Part shown: positions 31,991 through 40,413 of the stretch, in pieces
Numbering within the stretch: position 1 is the stretch's first letter
Layout of the letters: every line of letters begins with the position of its first letter
Assembly: GCA_030621515.1 (NCBI GenBank)
Contig: JAUXHN010000009.1
Location: 1 to 45,796, forward strand
Length of the DNA stretch: 45,796 nt
Direction: 5' to 3'
From: Deltaproteobacteria bacterium
Lineage (GTDB): Bacteria; Myxococcota_A; Polyangia; JAAYKL01
Made by a program: the position numbers and the translations under genes
The notes under the pieces: generated by a model
What the model was told of the DNA's origin: nothing
The model's input: only the letters and a program-made list of their open reading frames with translations
Databases searched by the model: none

Positions 31991-32461
31991 ATGATAATCA
32001 CCGAGACGCCAGAACAACAAAAACACCCGCACAGGTTCCTCATGTGGGACGCAGACAAGGATGGGAAGTGCGTCTCGTCGTTGACAGAGTCGGAGTTCGC
32101 ATCTGACATCCATCTATACTACGAACAACGTGCCATGGAGGTGAGGTGTCTCCTCGCCAGGCTGACGGACAATGAGATCAGCCCTGTCTACTTCTTCATG
32201 GATTACCAGCAAATCGCCGTGAAGGATCTGGCCTCGCGCGTGCGTGTGAGCGCCTCGACAGTCAAGAAGCACCTGACACCGGATGGGTTCAAGAAAGTGA
32301 GCATCGAAATACTCCAGCGATATGCCCGAGTGTTCGACATTGTGCTCGCGGACTTTTTCAACTTTACGTTCGTTCCCGACGATATTCACGTCAGGAATAC
32401 GAGACACAACAACCGTCTGCTGCAAAAAACGACGATCACGGCAAATGAAAACAATACATAA
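31991..32461 (+). CDS. Helix-turn-helix protein of the BtrH operon, unknown
   Basis: The 156-aa protein starts at ATG 31991 behind AGAGGG. A Cro/C1-like helix-turn-helix is in the middle (QQIAVKDLASRVRVSASTVKKHLTP). The N-terminal ~70 residues are unlike known domains (FLMWDADKDGKCVSS, YYEQRAMEVRCLLARL) and the C-terminus is basic and polar. It could be a local regulator or a structural partner. Its end overlaps the BtrH-like gene by 17 nt, so production of the two is linked. Confidence 0.7.
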   Translation: MIITETPEQQKHPHRFLMWDADKDGKCVSSLTESEFASDIHLYYEQRAMEVRCLLARLTDNEISPVYFFMDYQQIAVKDLASRVRVSASTVKKHLTPDGFKKVSIEILQRYARVFDIVLADFFNFTFVPDDIHVRNTRHNNRLLQKTTITANENNT

Positions 32462-33524
32462 CTACACTCACGAGGTTGCCGCCCACTGCGAAACGGGCAG
32501 CGTGCGAAACCTCATCAAGCACGCCGGACTGGAAGTGACGGAACCGATGATCTTCGGAATCGGCTCCGGACCTGCCTTTTACTACCTGTTTTTCGTCAAG
32601 GGGCCCTGTAAATTTCCGCTCATCGGCATCCGCACGCCGCCCGGCACAATTCTGAAGAACGTCTCAAAACTCAGCGGTATCGACTTCTTCTCCAGGCAGT
32701 ACTCGAACACCGACAAGGCATTGGCCAAAGCTCACGAATTGCTCGAAGCCAATGTGCCGGTGGCCCTGAGCGTCGACATGTTTTACATGAAGTACCTGCC
32801 CTCCTTCCTCCACGTCCATGCGCCGTTTCACTTCATCATCCTCGTGGGCGTGGAAGGCGATCGCTATACGATCTCGGATCCCTACTTCGAAGAGATCGGC
32901 TACCTTCATATAGACGACCTGAGAGCCGCCTGGGAGACCCATGCACCCCTCGCAAAGGACAACTCTCTCTTCCACGTGAAGAATATCCCTGGCGAGATAG
33001 ACTGGAAGACCGCCGTCATCAGGGGAATGAAGCGCACCTGCAAAAACATGATCCTCCCGCCGGTCATCAAGAACCTTATGTTCTTCGTGGGAATCCAGGG
33101 GATACGGACCTACGCAAAAAAGATCCGCCAATGGCCGAAGGACTACTCCGGCGTGATACTTCGCGAGGGTATACTCTTCAACGCCGTGGGTTTCGAAGAC
33201 CAGGGGACCGGCGGCGGCGCGTTCCGCCTGATGTACGGCGCCTTTCTCCAGGAGGCCGCCGAACTGCTGGGGTCCGCCGCCCTCGTGGAAATGGCCGACC
33301 GGATAATCGAGCACGGACGAAACTGGCGGGATATCTCCAGGATGCTGATTCGCCTGGGCAAAAAGCTGCCCACAAGCGATGAAGAATACAACGATTGGAT
33401 CCAGCAGAACGCCGGGATGCTCGATGACGGTCTCGGTGAGATCGCCGGTCTGTTTGAAAAGGCGGCAGACGTGGAAGACAGGTTCTTCAGGGATCTCGGC
33501 AGAATCGCCGCTGATCTGGACTGA
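32445..33524 (+). CDS. BtrH-like papain-fold acyltransferase (BtrH_N / DUF4872)
   Basis: The 359-aa protein has HCETGSVRNLIKHAG at the start. This matches the BtrH N-terminal domain, whose nucleophile would be Cys15. His129 in APFHFIILVGVEGDRYTISDP and Asp145 complete a papain-like triad. The C-terminal part (~210-359) resembles DUF4872 (GILFNAVGFEDQGTGGGAFRLMYGAFLQEAAELLG). BtrH moves an acyl group from the carrier protein BtrI onto an amine in butirosin synthesis. Here the ACP two genes upstream could be the donor. ATG 32445 is chosen; the track start adds 41 residues in the previous gene's wrong frame. Confidence 0.85.
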   Translation: MKTIHNYTHEVAAHCETGSVRNLIKHAGLEVTEPMIFGIGSGPAFYYLFFVKGPCKFPLIGIRTPPGTILKNVSKLSGIDFFSRQYSNTDKALAKAHELLEANVPVALSVDMFYMKYLPSFLHVHAPFHFIILVGVEGDRYTISDPYFEEIGYLHIDDLRAAWETHAPLAKDNSLFHVKNIPGEIDWKTAVIRGMKRTCKNMILPPVIKNLMFFVGIQGIRTYAKKIRQWPKDYSGVILREGILFNAVGFEDQGTGGGAFRLMYGAFLQEAAELLGSAALVEMADRIIEHGRNWRDISRMLIRLGKKLPTSDEEYNDWIQQNAGMLDDGLGEIAGLFEKAADVEDRFFRDLGRIAADLD

Positions 33525-33546
33525 CAACCAGAGGGGGAAAAGCCCC

Positions 33547-35373
33547 ATGGACGGAAATCATAAATGGTGGAACGCCTGGGCGCCCTACTGGGAGTACCTC
33601 GAAGACCGCCATATGAGCACGCGGATCGCAGACAAGCTCGCCGAGGGCATACGCGGCCCGGTCCTCGTTCTGGGCGCCGGACAGGGCTTGATCGTCGAGC
33701 GCCTCAGGGAAAAGGGGCTCAGTGTCGACGGTGTCGATCTCGATGACCGAATGATCGCGCTGGCGAAGACCCGTCGTTCCCTGGAGATCCAGCGCTGTGA
33801 CGCGGCCGCCCTTCCCTTTGAAAACGAGAGTTACAGAACCGTCATCGTCTCGACCGGCGTGATCGACTACCTGACCGATAATGAAAAGATCGCGAGAATA
33901 ATCGCGCAAGCCCGACGCGTAACGCGCTCGCGTGGAGACGTGATCTTCGCATTCTACCAGGCCGACCCCGCCCTGAAGGAAATCTACCGGCGAATAGGCA
34001 TCCTCTCTTGCGACGGACGCTGGTATCACATGAGCCGCATGTTCGAGATCTTCAGGACGCTCAAGATTCATCCGCTGCGCTGCGTCCCTCTGGTAGCTCG
34101 ATGGACGGGAAGTTCGATCTTCTCCGCGTTCTTCTACTGGTCGTGGCTGGGTCTGACTCTGCCCGCAAAGATGAAGGAAGAGCAACAAACCATAGAGCGT
34201 ATCTTCGAGCTCGCAGAAAAAGACGGGGTGGAGGCCGATGTACTCTACGACAGTGTCCCCGAACGCCTGCCGTATCGAGATCAAGCCGCCGTCCGCGATC
34301 TGCTGAAGGAAAACGGTATCGCCAATCCGCAAATCGATGAGGTCGACGACTGTATCATCGCAAGACACCGAGTCTTTGAACTGAACCGGGAGCCTCCACA
34401 TGAACACACGAGGCCCCCCGCCATCTTGACCACCGGCCTTTGCAAACGATACGGCAATACCGTCGCGGTGGATGCCGTGGATCTGGTGGTCGAACAGCGG
34501 ACTATACACGGAATACTCGGACCAAACGGAGCAGGAAAAACAACGATCATATCCATGCTCGTCGGGCTGGTTCAACCCGACGCAGGCTCCCTTACATTCC
34601 CGGGCCTGAGCAGCAACGAAGATCCCGCACACGCCATCGGCTACGTTCCCCAGGAGTTGGCGCTATACACCCGGCTTTCAGCGCGCCGCAACCTCGCTTT
34701 CTTCGGAAAACTATACGGGATCCGGAAGCCGGAACTGGACGAACGCATCGAACACCTCCTGCAGGTGGTCGGCCTGGGAGAACGCGGCAACGAACCCGTC
34801 TCGAACTTCTCCACCGGGATGATGCGGCGCCTGAACCTGGCGGCCGGTCTGCTCCACAAGCCGACAATCATCTTCCTGGACGAGCCCACGGTCGGCATAG
34901 ATCCGCAATCACGTAACTGCATCTTCGAGGCCATCTCGGAAATAAGGGACACGGGCGCCACCGTCATCTACACGACCCACTACATGGAAGAAGCCATGCT
35001 GCTGTGCGATCGGATCTCCATCATGGATCACGGTCGGATCGTGCTGGAGGACACTCCGGCGCGCGCAGTTGCAAGCTACGGTTTGACCCGAATGGATTTC
35101 GTAACGGACGGCACCACAGGCCTGGAACTTGAAAAGGAGATGATGGCAATTGGACCGGTGAAGGACGTTGTCGCGAATGACGGCACTATTTCCGTGTTCG
35201 GGAGCCGGATCGAGAACACCGTCGAACTCCTGAACGCGATCAAGACAACCGCCATGCGGCGGGGGGTGAAAATCTCCCTGCAAAGCGTCCGCGAACCTTC
35301 CCTGGAGAGCGTCTTCCTCGACATCACCGGCAAGAACCTGAGGGACGCTCTTTTGAAAGAGCGAACTCGATGA
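33547..35373 (+). CDS. SAM-methyltransferase fused to ABC-transporter ATPase
   Basis: The 608-aa protein starts at ATG 33547 behind GAGGGGGAAAAGCCCC. Residues ~1-280 are a class I methyltransferase (motif I VLVLGAGQG, acidic VDGVDLDD, IVSTGVIDYL) with a possible membrane-associated patch (SIFSAFFYWSWLGLTLP). Residues ~291-608 are an ABC ATPase: GPNGAGKTT, FSTGMMRRLNLA signature, FLDEPTVGIDPQ, H-loop TTHYMEE and the C-terminal VFLDITGKNL typical of exporters. There is no stop or start between the two parts in this frame. The ATPase pairs with the permease downstream (ATGA overlap). The substrate of either half is unknown. Confidence 0.85.
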   Translation: MDGNHKWWNAWAPYWEYLEDRHMSTRIADKLAEGIRGPVLVLGAGQGLIVERLREKGLSVDGVDLDDRMIALAKTRRSLEIQRCDAAALPFENESYRTVIVSTGVIDYLTDNEKIARIIAQARRVTRSRGDVIFAFYQADPALKEIYRRIGILSCDGRWYHMSRMFEIFRTLKIHPLRCVPLVARWTGSSIFSAFFYWSWLGLTLPAKMKEEQQTIERIFELAEKDGVEADVLYDSVPERLPYRDQAAVRDLLKENGIANPQIDEVDDCIIARHRVFELNREPPHEHTRPPAILTTGLCKRYGNTVAVDAVDLVVEQRTIHGILGPNGAGKTTIISMLVGLVQPDAGSLTFPGLSSNEDPAHAIGYVPQELALYTRLSARRNLAFFGKLYGIRKPELDERIEHLLQVVGLGERGNEPVSNFSTGMMRRLNLAAGLLHKPTIIFLDEPTVGIDPQSRNCIFEAISEIRDTGATVIYTTHYMEEAMLLCDRISIMDHGRIVLEDTPARAVASYGLTRMDFVTDGTTGLELEKEMMAIGPVKDVVANDGTISVFGSRIENTVELLNAIKTTAMRRGVKISLQSVREPSLESVFLDITGKNLRDALLKERTR

Positions 35374-36698
35374 TCAGGCTGTTCGCCATCGTCTTCAAGG
35401 AACTCCACCTTCTCCTCCGGGATCCCGGCGGCCTCCTCCTGCTCTTCGTGCTTCCGAGCATTTTCATCCTGGTGCTGTCGGTCGCGCTCCAGGGAGCTTT
35501 TTCGTCCATGGAAAACGACGAAAAACTCGACATCCTCATCGTCAATCTGGATCCCGGCGACTTCGGAGCCGGGCTCGTGGAGTCCGTCGATACGAACGGC
35601 CACTTTCGAACCGTGACCTCGTTGGACGGAAACCCACTTACTCGAGAACGGGCCATCGAGGAGGTTACCGCCGGCTCCTTCCAGCTTGCGATGATCATCC
35701 CCGCAAAAAGCGAGGAGGCGTTGCTGTACGAGGAGGACGCGGTCGTCGAGCTGATCATCGATCCAATCCTCTCCAGGCAATTCACGAACGCCCTTACCGG
35801 GGCCGTCAGGAGCTTCATTCACTACTCGTTACTTGCGCGCTATATGGCGGAATCGAACGCCAAGTCAGAAGTGATCGATGAACTCGCCGGTTCTCTGGAA
35901 CAACTTGGCCATATGTTCAAGGCGCCGCGCAGCGAACCTGACTCGGGGGTCGATGGCCCCGACTTCTGGCCCGCATTCGAAACAGACTTCCCCCTGGAGT
36001 TGCAGCCGAAATACGCCATCCAGAAGCGCGGTCTACAGGTCGAAAGCAACCGAGTAACGGAGATCGCGGACGATCCCTCACCGAACACGGTTCAGCAAAA
36101 CGTTCCGGGCTGGACGATCTTCGCGCTGTTCTGGATCGCGCAGATCCTGGCTCTGAACATCCTGCAAGAACGGTTGAGCGGCGCTTACACAAGGATAATG
36201 GTATCCCCGACGGGGCTCCTGACTTTTGTTCTTGGAAAAACAATTCCGTTCATGCTCATCAACCTCGTGCAGGCGGTGTTCATGTTTGCGCTGGGCGTAT
36301 TCGTGCTCCCCCGACTCGGTTGCCCCGATCTGATAATCTCAAACATTCCCGGGCTCGCCCTGGTCACCATCGCCATCTCGCTGGTGGCCGTTGGTTTCGG
36401 CCTGTTCATGGCTTCCTTCTCCGAAACGGAGTTCCTCGCGGCGTCCATCTCGGCTTCAGTCCTCATCATTATGAGCGCCGTTGGCGGGATCATGGTTCCC
36501 AAGTTCGTGATGCCCGAATTCATGCGCGATATGAGTCTCTTTGTCCCCCATGGCTGGGCGCTGGACGCCTATCTGGACATCCTGGTCAGAAACAAGGGCA
36601 CGGCGGAGGTTCTGCCGGAGATCGGAATCCTCCTCCTCTTCGCAGCGCTCTTCTTCGGAGTGGCGATAGTCAGAATGGCAAGGCAGGATCGGAGTTAA
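35370..36698 (+). CDS. ABC-2 type transporter permease
   Basis: The 442-aa protein has one N-terminal membrane helix (KELHLLLRDPGGLLLLFVLPSIFILVLS). A large ~200-residue extracytoplasmic domain follows, then five C-terminal helices (FALFWIAQILALNIL, LINLVQAVFMFALGVFVL, LVTIAISLVAVGFGLF, SASVLIIMSAVGGIMV, GILLLFAALFFGVAI). This is the ABC-2/YhfP-like exporter layout. The motif ERLSGAYTRIMVSPTGLLTFVLGK is typical. It overlaps the fused ATPase in ATGA. It probably exports the product of the operon. Confidence 0.92.
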   Translation: MIRLFAIVFKELHLLLRDPGGLLLLFVLPSIFILVLSVALQGAFSSMENDEKLDILIVNLDPGDFGAGLVESVDTNGHFRTVTSLDGNPLTRERAIEEVTAGSFQLAMIIPAKSEEALLYEEDAVVELIIDPILSRQFTNALTGAVRSFIHYSLLARYMAESNAKSEVIDELAGSLEQLGHMFKAPRSEPDSGVDGPDFWPAFETDFPLELQPKYAIQKRGLQVESNRVTEIADDPSPNTVQQNVPGWTIFALFWIAQILALNILQERLSGAYTRIMVSPTGLLTFVLGKTIPFMLINLVQAVFMFALGVFVLPRLGCPDLIISNIPGLALVTIAISLVAVGFGLFMASFSETEFLAASISASVLIIMSAVGGIMVPKFVMPEFMRDMSLFVPHGWALDAYLDILVRNKGTAEVLPEIGILLLFAALFFGVAIVRMARQDRS

Positions 36699-37103
36699 AT
36701 GCGTATTCAAATAATCAACGGCTATCTGTCGATCGCGGTTTTTCTCACGGTTCTGGGATGCGGGTACAGCGGGCCCAGGTTCTCGGTGCAGGAGCTCAAG
36801 GCCGCCATGGACGATCCCTCCCGTGAGGTGACGGTCATCGATGTTCGCCCGGCGGTACTTTACCGCAAGGGTCACGTGCCGGGATCGAGGAATTGCCCCC
36901 TTGAAAAGCTCGATGAGAAGGCGACGGACATTGCAGCCCTCGGCGGAGAAGTTGCTCTCATCTGCACCTGCGGCAAAAAAGCGCTCAACGGCGTGAAGCG
37001 GCTAAACGAGCGCGGCATCAAAACCATCTTCGTGGTGGGAGGCTGCAAGGAGTGGAAGAAAGCGGGGTTTCCCGTGGAAGTCGGAGCCGGTATCTCACCC
37101 TGA
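36699..37103 (+). CDS. Rhodanese-domain lipoprotein
   Basis: The 134-aa protein has a signal peptide ending in TVLGC (lipobox), then a rhodanese fold: FSVQELKAAMDDP, VIDVRPAVLYRKGHVPGSRN, active-site loop ICTCGKKALNG and IFVVGGCKEWKKAGFPV. The catalytic Cys lies in CTCGKKA. Being outside the cytoplasm, it may move sulfur or act as a phosphatase-like or sensor protein. The ATG follows the permease TAA with no gap, so it belongs to the operon. It overlaps the convergent lptB by 9 nt. Confidence 0.85.
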   Translation: MRIQIINGYLSIAVFLTVLGCGYSGPRFSVQELKAAMDDPSREVTVIDVRPAVLYRKGHVPGSRNCPLEKLDEKATDIAALGGEVALICTCGKKALNGVKRLNERGIKTIFVVGGCKEWKKAGFPVEVGAGISP

Positions 37104-37820
37104 TCGCCGATCGAAATCCGCTCCAAGGTAGAGGCGTCGAGCGATGTCGCTGCGTCGGATATCATCAGGCGATCCGCTCTCCACGATCTTTCCGTCAACG
37201 ATCAGGTAGATGCGATCGCAGACGGCCAGGGCCTCGCGCACGGTGTGATCCGTGAGCAAGACCCCGACTCCTCCGTGCGCCAGATCCTCGATGGCCGCCG
37301 AAATCCCTGCCAGGGCGATGGGGTCGACCCCCGCGAAGGGCTCGTCCACGCAGAGGATCTCCGGATCCGAGCACAGGGCCCTCGCGAACTCCAGCCTGCG
37401 GCGCTCCCCGCCGGAGAGGGTGCCCGCCCTCTGACCCGCCAGCCGATCCAGCCCGAACCGTTCGAGGATCTCGTCCGACCGTTTACCGGGGTCCGGTTTC
37501 TTGAGCGTCTGCAGGAGCACGAGCAGGTTGTCGCGCACGCTCAATCCCCTGAAAACCGACGGACCCTGGGGCAGATACCCGAGCCCTCTTCTCGCCCTCA
37601 GGTGGAGAGGGAACCCGTCCAGCGGTTCGCCAAAAGAGACGGTTCCTCGATCCTGTCGAATAAGGCCCAGGATCATCCTGAACGTGGTGGTCTTGCCGGC
37701 GCCGTTCGGTCCCAGGAGGCCGACGATCTCGCCCGTCCCGATCTCCAAGTTCAGATCGTCGACGACTGTGCGGCCCCCGAAGGATTTCGTGAGCCCGCGA
37801 ACTTCCAGGATCCGACTCAC
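37095..37820 (-). CDS. lptB: LPS export ABC transporter ATPase LptB
   Basis: The 241-aa protein has all ABC motifs: GPNGAGKTTTFRMILGL, Q-loop YLPQGPSVFRGLSV, LSGGERRRLEFARAL, CVDEPFAGVDPIAL and DHTVREAL, with the LptB-typical PSVFRGLS and RRLYLG end. It powers LPS transport to the outer membrane with LptFG. The true start is GTG 37820, because it shares GTGA with the stop of lptA. The longer track ORF reads back through lptA in another frame. It is the last gene of an lptC-lptA-lptB operon. Confidence 0.93.
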   Translation of the reverse strand: MSRILEVRGLTKSFGGRTVVDDLNLEIGTGEIVGLLGPNGAGKTTTFRMILGLIRQDRGTVSFGEPLDGFPLHLRARRGLGYLPQGPSVFRGLSVRDNLLVLLQTLKKPDPGKRSDEILERFGLDRLAGQRAGTLSGGERRRLEFARALCSDPEILCVDEPFAGVDPIALAGISAAIEDLAHGGVGVLLTDHTVREALAVCDRIYLIVDGKIVESGSPDDIRRSDIARRLYLGADFDRRSG

Positions 37821-38284
37821 CTGGGGTTTCCCACCCCGAGCTTGAACACGCCCTTCGCCCGGGTCACCTCCAGTCGACCCGACTGTATATGAATGGAGAT
37901 ACGTTTCCCCTCGAGTCTGTTGGAACCTCTGATCACCACGGGCTTGCCCTCGAGTACCAGTAGCCCCAGGCGGGCGTCGAGCCTGGCCTTGCCTGCGGTC
38001 GCGCTGGTATCCCCCCGCGACACGCTCACGTGTCCGCTGGCCAGAAGGGAGGTCACGGCGCCGCCGTCGCTGTACGTCACGGTCATCCGGTCGCACCGAA
38101 GCGTGATATCCCCGTATTTTGCGAGGACGTTTCCCTCGAACCGGGCGCTCCTGGCCTTGTGATCGATTTCGAGGCGATCGGACTCGATTTCCACCGAGTC
38201 TTCCGCCCACGCGTCGATACCCACGGCCATGACCATTGCCAGGGTCAGAAGCGCGCCCATCCGAAATGATCGATCAGTTTCCAT
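37817..38284 (-). CDS. lptA: LPS transport periplasmic protein LptA (OstA domain)
   Basis: From ATG 38284 (METDRSFRMGALLTLAMVM) the 155-aa product has a cleavable signal peptide (GIDAWA/ED). The OstA jellyroll pattern follows: VEIESDRLEIDHKARSARFEGNVLAKYGDITLRCDRM, SDGGAVTSLLASGHVSVSRGD and LEGKPVVIRGSNRLEGKRISI. It forms the LPS bridge across the periplasm. ATG 38299 is an alternative start. The gene overlaps the upstream LptC-like gene by 11 nt and lptB by 4 nt. Confidence 0.9.
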   Translation of the reverse strand: METDRSFRMGALLTLAMVMAVGIDAWAEDSVEIESDRLEIDHKARSARFEGNVLAKYGDITLRCDRMTVTYSDGGAVTSLLASGHVSVSRGDTSATAGKARLDARLGLLVLEGKPVVIRGSNRLEGKRISIHIQSGRLEVTRAKGVFKLGVGNPR

Positions 38285-38666
38285 CCGCCTCTGTCTCATT
38301 CCACCCCAATGCCATCGGAGGTATTTCGAACCGGGCCTTGACGTTACCATTCATCCGGATGATCGGGCCGTTACCCTCCACCCTCAGTTGTCGTGCCGTC
38401 GCCTCGAAGATCGCCTCGCCATCGAACTCGACACGGGCGTTACCCGTGAATACGATTTCCGTCCCGTCCTTATCAAGGATCATCCGGTCGCCGCGCGCGA
38501 CTATCTGTCCCGTGGGAACCCGGATCTCCATCGTGGCACCTGTGGCCTCGAAACCGGGACCGGGGGGGTCACTATTCGTGATTTTCCGCGAGCAAGAGGC
38601 CGCGAGAATCGATACGGCGACGGTTGCCGCCACGATGCCGTTCCTCATCTGTAGTTTTGTCAGCAT
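38274..38666 (-). CDS. LptC-like or OstA-like lipoprotein
   Basis: The 130-aa product has a signal peptide ending in AASC, so it would be a lipoprotein rather than the usual LptC with a membrane anchor. The body (ATMEIRVPTGQIVARGDRMILDKDG, TEIVFTGNARVEFDGEAIFEATARQLRVEG) is an OstA/LptA/LptC-type beta jellyroll. Its place before lptA-lptB suggests the LptC role of receiving LPS from LptFG. ATG 38666 is used, with GATCGGGAT upstream. Confidence 0.75.
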   Translation of the reverse strand: MLTKLQMRNGIVAATVAVSILAASCSRKITNSDPPGPGFEATGATMEIRVPTGQIVARGDRMILDKDGTEIVFTGNARVEFDGEAIFEATARQLRVEGNGPIIRMNGNVKARFEIPPMALGWNETEADGN

Positions 38667-38685
38667 GTATCCCGATCGCGAATGG

Positions 38686-39171
38686 TTACTCGCCGAGTTT
38701 GAACGGATACTTCTCGATCACCTGCTGGCTGGATCCCTTGAACATGGGGAACTTCACTTCCTTGACGATATCCGCCACGCAGGCCGCCTGGGGCGAGTCC
38801 GCCGCGTCGCCTACCGGGAAGGCGCCGATGACGTCGCCGGACTTGTCGATGACCAGCTTGAGCACAACCTCACGCCCGATACCCCTGGAGCAGTCCTTGT
38901 TGAGCGCGGGTCGGACGGCGGTGAGGCAAGCCATGATCTGCTTGCGGGACAGGGCGTCCGGAGGTTGATTGATCGACTTGTCGACCGCGTGTTCGCAGAA
39001 CGCCTGCGCCTGTTCCGCCTCCTTGTCCGCCGGGGCCGAGCTCCCGCCGGGTCCGTCACCATCCGACGAAACCCCGCCCGATCCCGACGCGGCGGCGCCG
39101 CCGCAACCGAATAACAGCAAGGCAGTCAACCCCGGGATCACAAACGTCGCGATGAGCCTTCTTCTTGTCAT
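38686..39171 (-). CDS. Lipoprotein with AgmX/TonB-like C-terminal domain
   Basis: ATG 39171 is preceded by GGAGGAGGTTGAA. The 161-aa product has a lipobox (LLLFGC), a Gly/Ser-rich spacer and a C-terminal domain (ALNKDCSRGIGREVVLKLVIDKSGDVIGAFPVG..ACVADIVKEVKFPMF). This matches the TonB-like/AgmX-PglI C-terminal fold seen in Myxococcota, here with a Cys pair. Such domains link inner- and outer-membrane functions or motility. It lies 19 nt upstream of the lptC-like gene. Confidence 0.8.
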   Translation of the reverse strand: MTRRRLIATFVIPGLTALLLFGCGGAAASGSGGVSSDGDGPGGSSAPADKEAEQAQAFCEHAVDKSINQPPDALSRKQIMACLTAVRPALNKDCSRGIGREVVLKLVIDKSGDVIGAFPVGDAADSPQAACVADIVKEVKFPMFKGSSQQVIEKYPFKLGE

Positions 39172-39311
39172 TTCAACCTCCTCCAAAAGGGAGCCGACTC
39201 CCCGGGAAACCGCCCATTTCCTCCGAGCGTTCAGGTTAACTTGGAGTGTAAAATATGTCCAGTGAGGGCGGAAGGTGTTCGGTTGACTTTGGTCCGGGCT
39301 GATGTTCATTG

Positions 39312-39341
39312 TTTACGTATTCACAAGTAGATGGGTAATAT
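39312..39341 (+). promoter_or_regulatory. Candidate promoter of the selD operon
   Basis: TTTACG (39312-39317) and TAATAT (39336-39341) have 18-bp spacing. A start ~7 bases after the -10 would be at ATG 39349, so the message may lack a leader. No ribosome site is seen before either ATG. Confidence 0.35.
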
Positions 39342-39348
39342 CTCCGCG

Positions 39349-40413
39349 ATGACCAAGAAGGAAGAAATACACCTGACGAGAAACGTGGTCGGCTCCGGGT
39401 GAGCGTCCAAGCTCGGGCCGGGGGACCTGGCCGCGGCGCTCTGTGGGTTGACCTTCGACCGCGATCCCAATCTGATCGTCGGGCTGGACAGATCCGACGA
39501 CGCGGGGGTGTACCGGTTGACGGACGAAATCGCCATCGTTCAGACGGTCGATTTCTTCACGCCCATCGTCGACGATCCCTTCACCTTCGGGCAAATTGCG
39601 GCCGTCAATTCCCTGTCCGACGTATACGCCATGGGCGGCACTCCCATCTGCGCCATGAACATCGTGGGCTTTCCCATCGACACGATGGACATCTCGGTGC
39701 TCCAGGAGATCCTCGCGGGCGGGCTGGACAAGCTGAAGGAGGCCGGGGTTACCCTCGTCGGGGGCCACAGCGTCACCGATCCTGAGCTCAAGTACGGACT
39801 CTCTGTCACCGGTACAGTGCATCCGGATCGGGTGTTGACCAACCGGGGAATCCGGGACCGGGATCGCCTGGTGCTCACAAAACCACTGGGCACGGGCATC
39901 GTGAACACCGCCGTGAAAGCCGAGCTGGCGGAGCAAACGGCCATTGAGGCCGTCATCGAGTCAATGTCCACTCTCAACCGAAATGCGGCTGAAATCATGC
40001 GCGATTTTCCGGTCAGCGCCTGCACCGACGTGACGGGTTTCGGTCTCCTGGGTCATATCCGCGAGATGATCGAGGGAGGCGGAATGTCCGCGCGCATAGA
40101 CGTCGGCAAGCTGCCCTATTTTCCAGCGGCGGTTACATACGCCGACATGGGTCTCTTGCCCGAGGGGTTGCACCGCAACGAGAAGCACTGGAAAGAATCC
40201 CTCGTGGTGGAGCCGGGTGTGGAGCGGCACATGGTGGACATCGTGTGCGATCCGCAGACCTCCGGCGGCCTGCTCATCGCCCTCGACGAGAGCTCGTCGG
40301 CCCAGATGGTTTCACGTCTGCGCGCGCAGGGAATCCCCGCTGTGGATGTCGGCTTCGCAGTATCCGATGACGGCGAGAAGGTGATCCTCGACGCTCGCGG
40401 AGCCCACGGGTGA
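39349..40413 (+). CDS. selD: Selenide, water dikinase SelD, selenoprotein with in-frame UGA
   Basis: The track begins at TTG 39448 because a TGA at 39400-39402 interrupts the frame. Reading that TGA as selenocysteine restores GSG-U-ASKLGPGDLAAAL, the exact SelD active-site context, at residue 18 of a 354-aa protein. The rest is standard: GLDRSDDAGVYRL, VDFFTPIVDDPFTFGQIAAVNSLSDVYAMGG, GGHSVTDPELKYGLSVTG, TDVTGFGLLGH and CDPQTSGGLL. SelD makes selenophosphate for Sec-tRNA. ATG 39331, in frame, is another possible start. It overlaps the next gene in GTGA. Confidence 0.93.
39416..39432 (+). promoter_or_regulatory. SECIS-like hairpin after the selD UGA
   Basis: GGCCGGG and CCTGGCC pair (7 bp, one G-T wobble) around a GGA loop, starting 13 bases after the UGA. 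This is the position expected for a bacterial SECIS bound by SelB. Confidence 0.6.

Noticed and set aside
34390-34440. Separate start for the ABC ATPase
   Set aside because: The nearby ATG is out of frame and stops within ten codons. The frame is open from the methyltransferase into the ATPase, so I report a fusion and flag the need for read-level support.
37095-38210. 371-aa LptB start given in the track
   Set aside because: The extra 130 residues run antisense-free through lptA in another frame. GTG 37820 overlaps the lptA stop and fits LptB length.
39400-39402. SelD as a frameshifted or broken gene because of the TGA
   Set aside because: The TGA sits exactly at the Sec/Cys position of SelD, with full conservation on both sides and a hairpin after it.
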